Assembly (NCBI GenBank): GCA_024998755.1
Contig: JACEUU010000003.1
Coordinates: 1,116,001-1,180,000, forward strand
Source: Vampirovibrio sp.
Lineage (GTDB): Bacteria > Cyanobacteriota > Vampirovibrionia > Vampirovibrionales > JAJTHC01
Direction of reading: 5' to 3'
Length of the DNA: 64,000 bases
Positions 55,337 to 64,000 of this stretch are shown here, in pieces; within the stretch, counting starts at the first letter, position 1, and every line of letters begins with the position of its first letter. A program made the translations under genes and the position numbers. The notes under the pieces are model-generated. The model was not told where the DNA came from. It saw only the letters and a program-made list of their open reading frames with translations, and ran no database searches.

Positions 55337-56422
55337 CTACGGTTTTTCTTTGTTATCAGGCAATATCAACTCATTTGGGAAGGTGTTGAAGATTTTTGCT
55401 TGTAAATCTGCAATTGCCTCAGCTCTACCTTCTGGTGAAGAAGCATCATAAAACACATGAAGATGGCTACCCGTATCAAAAGGCAATTTAGCTGTACTAC
55501 TCTTTTTATTTGCCATATAAATAACAGGCTTCCCTAAACCTTGAGCAAACCCTGCTTCCCAATATACATTGGCATTAGGTTTGTCATCAACAGGGGTAAT
55601 ATCGGCAATAATTAGTTTGGATTGCCTAATTTCGGCTTCCATTTGAGAGGTCAATTTTCCAGCTTTAGAAAGTTCTCTTAGGTCTTTTAATTCAAGCCCT
55701 AATTCTTCAACGGCAGATTTTAGGTGGTCTTTATAAAACTTATCTGCATCTGAATCAAACTGCAATGCCATAAACACTTGATTTGATTTAGCCTTCCCCT
55801 TTTTCAGTTCTTCATAAACCTCAAATCCTTTAAGGGTACGTACTCCCTGAAAAAATTGTAAATCTTTCAAAGATGGCTTCTTGTTGGAAGAAGAAACAAT
55901 ATTTGACATATCAACATTATCATTAGTAAAAACTAAACGAGTAGGAAGGGGTGGGTTTAACGGATTTCTTTGTGTTGGAGTTTTAAAATATTTAATAATC
56001 TCTTGTTTCTCTAATTCAATAAAATATGCTATTTGAATTTTAAAATCAAAGGATTGTAAAATAGGAAAAAATTTAAAATCCCTAATTTCAAAATAAGCCA
56101 ATTGATGTTGATCTTTATACAAAAACTCGATAAGTCGATTCAGAATCTGGGGAGGATTCATTTTTTGCGATTTCAGTTCAGAAGCAAGATTTCCACTGGT
56201 AATGCAAAAAGGCTTTTGGTTGATAGCATAATAATCAGAAACCAAGCTACAAAGAACAGCTTTATCTGAAACCGAAAGACTTGTAATACCATCAGAAGTA
56301 TTCAAAACAACATCAGAAATTTGATATTCCCCACAAACCCAACATTTAAAGTGTGAATAATTGAAACCTTCGACTAGTTTTTCTACAAATTCTGTGTTAC
56401 AAATCAGACAATTTTCAGACAT
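55337..56422 (-). CDS. Zn-ribbon protein with a nucleoside deoxyribosyltransferase/TIR-like domain
   Basis: 361 aa. N-terminal CLIC and CWVC pairs (residues about 5-32) suggest a zinc ribbon. The middle is helical. The C-terminal domain starts at VFMALQFDSDADKFYKDHLK and has KLIIADITPVDDKPNANVYW then EAGFAQGLGKPVIY. This Asp...Asn-x-Asn-Val-x-x-Glu-x-Gly-x-Ala pattern matches nucleoside 2-deoxyribosyltransferase-like folds; the Glu is the catalytic one in that family. Such domains occur in antiphage systems that degrade nucleotides. The gene is A+T-rich against its neighbours and leuS is 12 nt upstream. Confidence 0.65.
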   Translation of the reverse strand: MSENCLICNTEFVEKLVEGFNYSHFKCWVCGEYQISDVVLNTSDGITSLSVSDKAVLCSLVSDYYAINQKPFCITSGNLASELKSQKMNPPQILNRLIEFLYKDQHQLAYFEIRDFKFFPILQSFDFKIQIAYFIELEKQEIIKYFKTPTQRNPLNPPLPTRLVFTNDNVDMSNIVSSSNKKPSLKDLQFFQGVRTLKGFEVYEELKKGKAKSNQVFMALQFDSDADKFYKDHLKSAVEELGLELKDLRELSKAGKLTSQMEAEIRQSKLIIADITPVDDKPNANVYWEAGFAQGLGKPVIYMANKKSSTAKLPFDTGSHLHVFYDASSPEGRAEAIADLQAKIFNTFPNELILPDNKEKP

Positions 56423-56434
56423 AACGCTTACCCT

Positions 56435-58960
56435 CTACCCTGCTGGCTTGGCGACGATGCTGACGAGCTTGTTGGGAACAACGATTGTTTTGACGATGGT
56501 TTGCCCAGCTAAAAACTGCTGTACTTTTTCGCTTGCCATAGCCAAGGCTTCTAACTCGGCTTGGGGGGTATCCACCGCCACATCCGCCTTATCCCGAACC
56601 TTACCATTCACCTGAAACACCACGGTAACGGCATCGGCAACCAACGCTTGCTCATCAACAGTACACCACGGTTGCAAATGCACTGACCCCTCGCCACCAA
56701 TGCGTTCCCACAATTCTTCCGCCAAATGCGGGACAACAGGGGCAATCAACGTAACAAGCGATTGCACGGCATGGCTAACCACAGGACAAGGCTGGCTTTG
56801 GGCTGGATATTTCCCTACAACCGCCGCCAGTTCACGAATTTTAGACATATAGGTGTTGAACTGATAATCGTTCTCTAAATCCGTGGTAATACCCACGATG
56901 GTTTTGTTGGTTTTTTGATACAACGCACGGGCTTCACCAGCTAACTCCGCATAAGCGGGCAGGGGCATCCCCAATTTCACGGCTTTTTCATGCCCAACAA
57001 TCGCAGTCCAAAGCCGATGCAGAAACTTGTAACACCCTTCAATGGCGGAATCTTTCCAATCAAAATCCGCAGCGGGGGGGGAATCGCTCAGGATGAAAAA
57101 CCTCGCACTATCCGCCCCTAAATCGGCAATAATGGCTTCGGGCGAAACGATGTTCCCCTTTGATTTTGACATTTTGCTCCCATCTTTTAGTACCATGCCT
57201 TGGGTTAGTAACCGACCGAATGGCTCATCGGTGCTGGTTAAATAGCCCCCATCTGCCAACGCAAACGTGAAGAATCGAGAATACATGAGGTGCAAAATGG
57301 CGTGTTCAATCCCACCGACGTATTGGTCTACAGGCATCCAACGATTAACCAGTTCGGGGTCAAATACGGCGTTTTCGTTGTGCGGGTCGATGAAGCGTAA
57401 ATAATACCAGCTGGAACAAACGAAGGTGTCCATCGTGTCGGTTTCTCTGCGGGCGTGTTCGTTTCCGCACTTGGGGCAAGTGGTTTTTAGGAAATCTGGG
57501 TGGCTGGCTAGCGGAGACCCACCTGCCCCTGAAAATTCAACGTCTTCGGGTAATTTAATGGGTAATTGGTCTTCGGGTACAGGGACGACTCCGCAGGTAT
57601 CGCAATAAATAATGGGGATGGGGCTACCCCAGTAGCGTTGGCGGGAAACCAACCAATCCCGCAGGCGATATTGGGTTTTGCCTTTGGCGAATCCGCCGGT
57701 TTCGCCTAGTTTCACAATGCCTTCTTTGGCTTCCGTGTTGGCTTGTCCTGTAAATTCGGCAGATTCAATCAGCAAGCCAGCCCCTGTAAACGCTTCGGTT
57801 AGGGGGGCGTTATCGGTTTTGCTTTTGGGTCGAATCACTTCAATAATCGGTAAATCAAACGTTTTAGCAAAGGCAAAATCCCGTTCGTCGTGGGCGGGTA
57901 CCGCCATGACTGCTCCTGTGCCATATTCTAGCAACACATAATCGCTAATCCAAATAGGCACAAGCCCTTTGGTGTAAGGGTTTACGGCGTATGCCCCTGT
58001 AAAGACCCCTGTTTTTTCTTTGGAAAGCGAAGAACGTTCAATCTCCGTTTTCGTTTTAGCCGCTTGCTGATAGGCGACAATTTCCGCTTGTTTTTCGGGG
58101 GTACAAAGGCTTGCTACTAGCGGATGTTCGGGGGCTAGGGTTACGAAGGTTGCTCCGTAAATGGTATCGGGGCGTGTGGTAAATACGGTGATGTGTTTAT
58201 CGGCGTGTCCATCAACGGCGAAGGTTATTTCCGCTCCAACGGAACGGTCAATCCAGTTGGTTTGCATGGTTTTTACACGGTCTGGCCAATCGCCTAATTT
58301 GTGCATATTGTCTAGCAATTTATCGGCGTAATGGGTAATTTTGAAGAACCATTGGCTCATGTATCGCCGTTCGACGGTTGCTCCGCTTCTCCAGCTTTTA
58401 CCGTCGATGACTTGCTCATTGGCTAGCACGGTTTGGTCGATGGGGTCCCAATTGACAGCAGCGTCTTTTTTGTAGGCTAACCCTTGTTTGAAGAGGAATA
58501 GGAATAGCCATTGCGTCCACTTGTAATAATCTTCACGGCAGGTAAATACTTCCCGACGCCAATCATAGCCCAAACCCAGTTGTTTCAGCTCTTTTCGCAT
58601 ATGGTCTATGTTGTCAAACGTCCAACCTTTGGGGGCGATGCCTCGTTGGATGGCGGCGTTTTCGGCGGGTAACCCGAAGCTATCCCAGCCCATGGGGTGT
58701 AGGACATTATAGCCCTGCATCCGCTTTACACGGGCGATTACGTCTGTAATGGTATAGTTGCGAACGTGCCCCATGTGGAGGCGTCCGCTGGGGTAGGGGA
58801 ACATGGAAAGGGCGTAGAATTTGGGCTTGCTGGTATCGGCGGTATCGGTTTCGTACAGCCCTTCTTCAGCCCATTTGGCTTGCCATTTGGGTTCAATGCG
58901 TTGGGGTTGGTAGGCATCAAATTGAAGGATTTGGTCGTCAAGGCTGGTCATCATCATCAT
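56435..58960 (-). CDS. leuS: Leucyl-tRNA synthetase
   Basis: 841-aa class Ia synthetase. The HIGH-type motif is PYPSGRLHMGHVRNY near residue 55 and KMSKS occurs as DGSKMSKSKGNIVSP near residue 597. The editing domain (TTRPDTIYGATFVTLAPEHP; DERDFAFAKTF) and the Zn-like CPKC segment (TTCPKCGNEHARRETDTMDT) are present. It starts with four tandem ATG codons. It precedes the Zn-ribbon gene by 12 nt on the same strand. Confidence 0.96.
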   Translation of the reverse strand: MMMMTSLDDQILQFDAYQPQRIEPKWQAKWAEEGLYETDTADTSKPKFYALSMFPYPSGRLHMGHVRNYTITDVIARVKRMQGYNVLHPMGWDSFGLPAENAAIQRGIAPKGWTFDNIDHMRKELKQLGLGYDWRREVFTCREDYYKWTQWLFLFLFKQGLAYKKDAAVNWDPIDQTVLANEQVIDGKSWRSGATVERRYMSQWFFKITHYADKLLDNMHKLGDWPDRVKTMQTNWIDRSVGAEITFAVDGHADKHITVFTTRPDTIYGATFVTLAPEHPLVASLCTPEKQAEIVAYQQAAKTKTEIERSSLSKEKTGVFTGAYAVNPYTKGLVPIWISDYVLLEYGTGAVMAVPAHDERDFAFAKTFDLPIIEVIRPKSKTDNAPLTEAFTGAGLLIESAEFTGQANTEAKEGIVKLGETGGFAKGKTQYRLRDWLVSRQRYWGSPIPIIYCDTCGVVPVPEDQLPIKLPEDVEFSGAGGSPLASHPDFLKTTCPKCGNEHARRETDTMDTFVCSSWYYLRFIDPHNENAVFDPELVNRWMPVDQYVGGIEHAILHLMYSRFFTFALADGGYLTSTDEPFGRLLTQGMVLKDGSKMSKSKGNIVSPEAIIADLGADSARFFILSDSPPAADFDWKDSAIEGCYKFLHRLWTAIVGHEKAVKLGMPLPAYAELAGEARALYQKTNKTIVGITTDLENDYQFNTYMSKIRELAAVVGKYPAQSQPCPVVSHAVQSLVTLIAPVVPHLAEELWERIGGEGSVHLQPWCTVDEQALVADAVTVVFQVNGKVRDKADVAVDTPQAELEALAMASEKVQQFLAGQTIVKTIVVPNKLVSIVAKPAG

Positions 58961-59029
58961 GATAAAAGGGTACTTTCTAGTGTTTTTGAAAAAGAAGAGA
59001 CCCTATTATTTTACCTGAAACATACCAAA

Positions 59030-59263
59030 AACTTGATTGTTTACCCACAATTCAAGTGCCACTTGAAATAAAGGTAAAGAATCAAGTTTAAACAGATGGT
59101 TTGTTTTAAGACTAGGGCTAAACGCTTTATTTAAGAGCATTTTCAGGATTTAATAAGGGCTTTTAGCGGTGGTCAACTTGATTGTTTACCAGTTTTTCAA
59201 GAACCACTTGATTTTAAGGAATTATTTCAAGAACCACTTGAATCGTTGGCAAACAATCAAGTG
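59030..59263. repeat. CTTGATT composite repeat, copy 2
   Basis: Short unit 59030-59088 and long unit 59175-59263, bounded by AACTTGATT and AATCAAGT. The order and spacing match copy 1 at 4871-5106. It lies upstream of leuS in the gap 58961-59464. Confidence 0.7.
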
Positions 59264-59408
59264 GTAAAAAGGACTCACTTTTTTGGTATTAGTGGATAGT
59301 TTTTTATTCGATTGGTTTTTGGGTTTCAGTTATCGTTAAAATAGCTGGTTTCTGATTAGCTTTTTTGAACGAGGCGTTGCAGGTTTCAATACCTATATAC
59401 GCAAAAAA

Positions 59409-59428
59409 GGGACTGAAGCAACAGTCCC
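59409..59428 (+). promoter_or_regulatory. Hairpin in the leader of the 24-codon mini-gene
   Basis: GGGACTG (59409-59415) and CAGTCCC (59422-59428) form a 7-bp stem with a 6-nt loop, 36 nt before the start codon. It could be a translation-control element or a terminator for upstream transcription. Confidence 0.4.
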
Positions 59429-59464
59429 TCGTTTACAAAAAACAATCAGAAAGGAGTAATCAAA

Positions 59465-59539
59465 ATGATACAACACATCATCTTGATTCTCAGAGTGGCA
59501 TTAGCCATTCTTGAGCTACTTAATTTCCTATTAGGGTAA
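59465..59539 (+). CDS. 24-residue hydrophobic mini-protein
   Basis: The chain begins MIQHIILILRVALAILELLN and ends FLLG. It would form one membrane helix. The start has a near-perfect ribosome site AAAGGAG 8 nt upstream. A strong hairpin terminator follows at 59556. The unit is short, isolated and compact, as in type I toxins (Fst/Ldr/Ibs class), leader peptides or small membrane regulators; which of these is not known. No antisense RNA was demonstrated. Confidence 0.6.
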   Translation: MIQHIILILRVALAILELLNFLLG

Positions 59540-59555
59540 TTAAGTAAAAAGGAAA

Positions 59556-59595
59556 GAAGTCATTCGTGTTAACTGCACGAGTGGCTTCTTTTTTT
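59556..59595 (+). terminator. Terminator of the mini-gene
   Basis: GAAGTCATTCGTG (59556-59568) and CACGAGTGGCTTC (59576-59588) pair with two mismatches and are followed by seven T's. Confidence 0.85.
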
Positions 59596-59723
59596 ATTTT
59601 GGCAAAGTTTGCTAGAAACCGCAAGGGGGTTTTACCAAAACTTAACGTTTTAAGCAGGGCGAAAGCATGAAAGACTGGATTGGAGCAAAGGGTTACGCCT
59701 ATTCCTTGTGTTGTATCATTGGC

Positions 59724-59796
59724 GGGACACCACGGGGGGTGTCCCCTACCGTACTCTGATATTTTCTCTTTGTAGGGGATACCCCCGTGGCATCCC
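59724..59796. repeat. GTAGGGG palindromic repeat variant
   Basis: GGGACACCACGGGGGGTGTC with CCCTAC, then GTAGGGGATACCCCCGTGGC and ATCCC, form two inverted halves. It is a divergent member of the family at 12233 and 22376. The rest of 59600-59945 is A+T-rich without a recognisable gene. Confidence 0.45.
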
Positions 59797-59945
59797 ACAC
59801 CCAGATTTTACGATATTCAAACTTTGAAGGGCTTTAAAAGGCAATTTTAGACCCATTAAATTGTTTATTTAAAGTAGAGACTAAAAAAATACACAATCAC
59901 TTGAGTAGACCCTTAATTTAATACCAGAAGGACATAACCACCCCC

Positions 59946-61154
59946 ATGATAACCACAGCAAGCACGATACAACCTTTTATGCCCCTTAACAGCATAAAAC
60001 TAGCCACTGCAAAAAAAATACCGACTGATTCTGAAGCCGTACCTACTGAAAAAACGCCACTAGCTACTACTGAAGCTTTACCGAAAACCAGCGTTTCCAA
60101 TGAACTGTTGTTAGCTTCTAATAATATTCAAGTAACAAAATTAAAAACGTTTTCTACAGCAGCGGGTTACCGAAGTTGGGGATTAGACATTAAAAAAGGC
60201 AAAAAAGGTAAAGACGAGTTGTGGCTAAAGAAAAAAGGGCAAAAACCAAGCTTGGTGAAAACAGGTAGCCATGAAGAACTAGTAGCAATTAAAAGCCTCT
60301 TCAAACCCAAAGGCGTAAACAGTTATACAACCAAACAACAAGCGAATGGCGATTGTGCTATCTTGGCTCCTATGCAGGAAATGATGCTTACAGGAAATGT
60401 AAAAAATTTAATTCAAGCGGTTAGTTACAATAAACACACCAAGGGCTTTAATGTGGCACTTTATGATGACAATGGGGGAAGAGTGACCTACCCCATTTCT
60501 AAGGCTCAAATCATGCAGTACGCTAAAGAAACAAAAACTGTGGTCGGTTCAGATGGAAAATCCCAAGAAGGCTATACCATACCAACATCTTCTCACAGGA
60601 ATTTGACTGTTGCCATTAACTTGGCAATGCGTCAACACTCAAACGACGTAATGCCAGAACACAAGGATAAGAACCCGCTGTCTTCTGAAAATATTAATGG
60701 TAACTGGCCTCAGTTCCTACCCAATAGCCTGAGTCCAACGACAAGAAAACTTGCTACCTTTTATTCTAAAACCTCTAAAAGTGGTCTTGAGAAGACGAGT
60801 GTCCAAAATTTTTCAGCTCCCACTTGGAATGTATCTTCTGACAACAAGCCACTACCCCTTAACTTAAACGAATTAGCTAAGTTGAGAAAAGCTCATCCTA
60901 ACCAAACAATTACAGTATTCATTGCTTCTAACTATCAAGAAATACCCCAAGCCCTAAATAACCAAGGTATTGTAGGTACGCACGCCTACACCTTACTGGC
61001 TGTTAATGAAAAAAAGAAAACCGTCACGGTTATAAACCCTTGGGATTCTTCAAAAGCGATTGTGTTGGATGCGAAGTCTCTATTTTTTAACACTGTTACT
61101 GTCGCCAAAAATAAAAATAATGATACCCCAACAGACTCTGATATGATTGCTTAA
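59946..61154 (+). CDS. Calpain-like (papain-fold) cysteine protease
   Basis: 402 aa. An N-terminal region of about 55 disordered Thr/Ala/Pro residues, no signal peptide. The catalytic set follows calpain order: TKQQANGDCAILAPMQEMML with Gln and Cys near residues 136-143, then GTHAYTLLAVNEKKKTVTVI with His near residue 340, then NPWDS with the Asn. A full papain-like fold is thus expected, though no calpain accessory domain is seen. The substrate is unknown. The leader has a weak ribosome site. Confidence 0.75.
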   Translation: MITTASTIQPFMPLNSIKLATAKKIPTDSEAVPTEKTPLATTEALPKTSVSNELLLASNNIQVTKLKTFSTAAGYRSWGLDIKKGKKGKDELWLKKKGQKPSLVKTGSHEELVAIKSLFKPKGVNSYTTKQQANGDCAILAPMQEMMLTGNVKNLIQAVSYNKHTKGFNVALYDDNGGRVTYPISKAQIMQYAKETKTVVGSDGKSQEGYTIPTSSHRNLTVAINLAMRQHSNDVMPEHKDKNPLSSENINGNWPQFLPNSLSPTTRKLATFYSKTSKSGLEKTSVQNFSAPTWNVSSDNKPLPLNLNELAKLRKAHPNQTITVFIASNYQEIPQALNNQGIVGTHAYTLLAVNEKKKTVTVINPWDSSKAIVLDAKSLFFNTVTVAKNKNNDTPTDSDMIA

Positions 61155-61183
61155 AACCATCCTGAACGTAAGTTCTTATGCCA

Positions 61184-61421
61184 ATTCACAGATTAGATGA
61201 CGTGTTTAGATTTACACCATCGTCGGGCGATTCGTGAATCGCCCCTACAAATCCCCCTCTCCTCTTGGGAGAGGGTTGGGGTGAGGGTTTTCCCTTGTAG
61301 GGAATGCCCCCAGTGGCTTCCCGTTTCAGGATTTACATCATCGGTGGGCGACCACAAGGGTTTCCCCTACATAGAACTATCTAAAGAATACCGTAGGGGC
61401 GGATTGCATCCGCCCCTACAA
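61184..61421. repeat. Cluster of GTAGGGG and CTCTCC-type palindromic repeats
   Basis: GGGCGATTCGTGAATCGCCC (from 61216), CTCTCCTCTTGGGAGAGGGT (61250-61275), GTAGGGAATGCCCC..GGGCGACC and GTAGGGGCGGATTGCATCCG (from 61396) follow each other. Four hairpins of the local families are set next to each other in under 250 bp. They are part of the gap 61155-61665, which also has a polypyrimidine stretch at 61558-61632. Confidence 0.55.
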
Positions 61422-61665
61422 TAAATGGCGTCAAAAAATTTAAAAAAACGACATACCAAATTGACTAGCACAAAAAACCTATTAGATTGTTTTTATATAA
61501 ATGTAAGCAGTTATATAATAAAACAATAAATGCCTTACACATACCGGCTACAGTGAACTCTCTCTCTCTTTCTCCATTTCTCATTCATTTCTTAATACCT
61601 TCTCTATTTTTTCCTCCCTCTCTCTCTCTATTAATACCAAACACCCCCTTCGGAGATTTTCAACA

Positions 61666-62655
61666 ATGATTAATCCTTTTGCGTTGTCGCCAACGGCATC
61701 CCCTTTTGCATTCCGCCCGTCTGCTGCTTCACCCAGAGATACTATGGCACCTACCAACGAAAGCTGGGATGGCACTAGCCCTTTAACCCCCAACGGCTTA
61801 GCGTTTAATAACAATACAGCTAACCTGTATGCCCCAACCTCCTTAGCTGCTTCCAACGCCAATTCAAACGCCATGTTTGATTACACCAACATTGCTCCTT
61901 CCTATACTCCTTCTTATATGGATAAAAGCAGCACAAACAGTTTAATAGATAACAGCCAAGCCAACCCTACCAACAACTTACAAGTTAAGTACGTGGTAAA
62001 AGCCCCTCAAAAAACCAATATTTACTATGACGGGCAGTCTAACCCCATCAACAATACCTATTATAATACCTACTATTATCTAGCGGCAGCAACGCCACAC
62101 CCGCAATCAAACTATGAAACGCCAATGGGCTACCCACCAACGCAAGGTGGTAATAATTATCCAGCAGATAACTATCCACCAGTAGGGGGTGCTTACGGTG
62201 GCGGTTACCCACCTATTAGTAATGGTTACGGTGGTGGTTATCCGCCACAACAGCCACAAGATAGCAACTCACTCAATGTGATGCTTTCGATTTTACTACC
62301 TTTATTACAGCAACAGAAACAGGAACCTGATTATAGCCGTACGCCCGATATTAACCTAACCATTAAAAACGAATTGAAAGATTTGGTGAATTTGGTTAAT
62401 GAGAACAAAAACGTAGCCAAAGCAGATTCAGAGGCGGTTATTGAAGATAACGATACCACTAATAACGACTATGATATTGATAACGATAATCGTACCTATA
62501 ATGATAACGAAACGAATAATGACTACGATAATCGTACCTATACCACTACAAACCATGTAACTACACCAACGCACAAAAAGGTTGCCGTCAAACATCCAGT
62601 TAAAAAACCCGTACATAAACCCGTACACAAAAAACCCGTTGCAAAAAAACACTAA
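61666..62655 (+). CDS. Low-complexity Pro/Tyr/Asn/His-rich protein
   Basis: 329 aa. The order is: Ser/Thr/Pro/Ala-rich start (MINPFALSPTASPFAFRPSA), Asn-rich middle, Tyr/Pro repeats (GYPPTQGGNNYPADNYPP, GGGYPPISNGYGGGYPPQQP), one helical segment (SLNVMLSILLPLLQQQK), an Asn/Asp-rich stretch (DIDNDNRTYNDNETNNDYDN) and a Lys/His/Pro tail (KKPVHKPVHKKPVAKKH). No signal peptide or known domain is seen. GGAG lies 9 nt upstream of ATG after a long CT tract. The role may be structural or extracellular; unknown. Confidence 0.7.
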   Translation: MINPFALSPTASPFAFRPSAASPRDTMAPTNESWDGTSPLTPNGLAFNNNTANLYAPTSLAASNANSNAMFDYTNIAPSYTPSYMDKSSTNSLIDNSQANPTNNLQVKYVVKAPQKTNIYYDGQSNPINNTYYNTYYYLAAATPHPQSNYETPMGYPPTQGGNNYPADNYPPVGGAYGGGYPPISNGYGGGYPPQQPQDSNSLNVMLSILLPLLQQQKQEPDYSRTPDINLTIKNELKDLVNLVNENKNVAKADSEAVIEDNDTTNNDYDIDNDNRTYNDNETNNDYDNRTYTTTNHVTTPTHKKVAVKHPVKKPVHKPVHKKPVAKKH

Positions 62656-62675
62656 TGTCCAAATAGAACGATAGG

Positions 62676-62710
62676 AAAAGCCCTTTTTTTAAAAAAGAAG
62701 GGCTTTTTTG
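62676..62710 (+). terminator. Terminator
   Basis: AAAAGCCCTT and AAGGGCTTTT pair over a T/A-rich loop, ending in TTTTTTG, about 20 nt after the stop at 62655. Confidence 0.8.
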
Positions 62711-62781
62711 TATGCTACTTTTTTGGTATAGTTAAAGTCAAGTTTAAACACTACGAGCTTATCAACAAGGATAAATAACAA

Positions 62782-63981
62782 ATGATGATGCGATTTCTAA
62801 CCGCCGGAGAATCTCACGGGCCCGGGCTAACCGTAATGATTGACAACTTCCCCGCTGGCGTACCCATTAGCAGTGAAGCCATCAATACGGATTTACGCCG
62901 TAGGCAAGAAGGCTACGGCAGGGGCGGACGTCAAAAAATGGAAAAAGACCAAGTCAAATTCCTAGCAGGCATCAGGTTTGGGAAATCTACCGGTGCACCG
63001 ATTGCCCTATTCATCGAAAATAAAGACCACGCCAATTGGAACGGCATTATGGATGCCGAAGGCGTTGAAACGGATGAAAAAGCCTTCGTTCGCCCACGCC
63101 CAGGCCATGCGGACTTAGCTGGTTTCTACAAATACAACCTAACCGACCTTCGAGACGCCCTAGAACGAGCATCTGCAAGAGAAACCGCCGCTAGGGTAGC
63201 GGCAGGGGGAATCGCCAAAGCCCTGCTTCGGGCGTGTGGTATTGAAGTACTTTCCCATGTAACGAAATTAGGCGGTATTGCCATTCCGCAAAGTGAATTG
63301 CCAGCCAGTCATTCTTCGACCAAAGAGTGGCTTGCCTTTCAAGCCAAAGTAGAAGCCAACGATTTACGCTGTGCTGGTAGCGAAGCGACGCAAATGGAAA
63401 TCCGCACCTATATTGACGAAACTCGCAAAAATGGGTCGACGCTGGGTGGGGAAGTGGAATGTATTGCCATTAACGTACCCGCTGGGTTGGGTAGCTATGT
63501 GCAGTGGGATAGAAAATTAGATGGCAAGTTAGCCCAAGCCGTGATGAGCATTCAAGCCGTGAAAGCCGTTGCCATTGGTAGCGGAGAACTAGGCGGAACG
63601 GTCGATGGTTCGTTGTTTCACGATGAAATTCGGCTGAACACGCAAGCCGCAGTGGTTCGTCCAACCAATAGGGCTGGTGGGTTAGAAGGCGGTGTTACCA
63701 ACGGAAGCCCCGTGGTAGTGAAAGCCATTATGAAGCCGATTGCGACGCTGATTAAGCCCTTAATGTCCGTCAATTTACAGACGGTTGAGGAAGAACAGGC
63801 TCATTTTGAACGGTCGGATGTTACCGCCGTGCCTGCTTGTGCCGTGGTGGTAGAAGCCATGGTGGCAGTGGTTTTAGTACAAGCGTTGTTGGATAAATTT
63901 GGTGAAGACACCTTGGGTGATATTCAAGCCGGCATGCAGGCGTACCAAGCCCGTTTAGCCCCTCCGCCAAGTACAAACTAA
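62782..63981 (+). CDS. aroC: Chorismate synthase
   Basis: 399-aa FMN-dependent enzyme making chorismate from EPSP, the precursor of the trp genes at the start of the window. It begins RFLTAGESHGPGLTVMIDNF, has RRRQEGYGRGGRQKMEKDQ, the RASARETAARVAAGGIAKAL signature, and the late NRAGGLEGGVTNG and ALLDKFGEDT segments. It is complete within the window, starting with three tandem ATG codons. Confidence 0.96.
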   Translation: MMMRFLTAGESHGPGLTVMIDNFPAGVPISSEAINTDLRRRQEGYGRGGRQKMEKDQVKFLAGIRFGKSTGAPIALFIENKDHANWNGIMDAEGVETDEKAFVRPRPGHADLAGFYKYNLTDLRDALERASARETAARVAAGGIAKALLRACGIEVLSHVTKLGGIAIPQSELPASHSSTKEWLAFQAKVEANDLRCAGSEATQMEIRTYIDETRKNGSTLGGEVECIAINVPAGLGSYVQWDRKLDGKLAQAVMSIQAVKAVAIGSGELGGTVDGSLFHDEIRLNTQAAVVRPTNRAGGLEGGVTNGSPVVVKAIMKPIATLIKPLMSVNLQTVEEEQAHFERSDVTAVPACAVVVEAMVAVVLVQALLDKFGEDTLGDIQAGMQAYQARLAPPPSTN

Positions 63982-64000
63982 GAAAAAAGGAAACACCCCC

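Overview
The window is one contiguous stretch of a bacterial chromosome of moderate G+C, with housekeeping genes on both strands, short intergenic gaps and an unusually heavy load of short interspersed repeats. The gene set points to a Gram-negative member of the cyanobacterial lineage that is probably not phototrophic. KdsB implies lipopolysaccharide. Cytochrome c maturation is System II (ResB/Ccs1 plus CcsA). A Ycf23/DUF561 protein, a family typical of cyanobacteria and plastids, lies next to purB, and division uses FtsZ with MinD/MinE. No photosynthesis gene is seen. A Vampirovibrionia ('Melainabacteria') type organism is my inference; no rRNA is present to prove it.

Layout. 1-4.8 kb: histidine-rich exported proteins, EngB, trpG and trpE. 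4.8-7.6 kb: a KAP-type P-loop NTPase whose stop codon lies inside a repeat. 7.7-12.2 kb: def, an ACT-domain regulator, mgtE, rpsF and ssb. 12.3-19.3 kb: hemW, a large Sel1-repeat protein with a lipoprotein partner, a prepilin and a DEAD-box helicase. 20-27.4 kb: cytochrome c maturation pair plus an anchored peroxiredoxin, tRNA-Leu(CAA), mnmG and a secreted Sel1 protein. 27.8-33.5 kb: a HEAT-like protein, ycf23, purB and an exported protein. 33.5-45.1 kb: a membrane coiled-coil gene cut in two by an IS5-family element, minD/minE, an oxidoreductase with kdsB, a degenerate radical-SAM-like protein, aspA, and a second near-identical IS copy. 45.2-53.4 kb: carB, a Crp/Fnr regulator, a Nudix hydrolase, a putative papain-fold lipoprotein and ftsZ. 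53.4-64 kb: an M23 peptidase split by a 9-A run, a Zn-ribbon/deoxyribosyltransferase-like protein, leuS, a 24-codon hydrophobic mini-gene, a calpain-like cysteine protease, a low-complexity protein and aroC.

Most unusual observations: (1) a roughly 220-bp repeat in three copies whose terminal branched hairpin keeps its pairing through compensatory changes in three stems, with a related module in two further elements; (2) about 16 genes beginning with two to five tandem ATG codons; (3) exact reconstruction of a gene interrupted by an IS with a 4-bp target duplication; (4) an M23 peptidase whose two parts are out of frame at an A9 tract; (5) candidate defence or effector genes (KAP NTPase, deoxyribosyltransferase-like protein, calpain-like protease) and a hydrophobic mini-protein in a compact transcription unit.

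Function calls come from motif recognition by eye; no database search was run.
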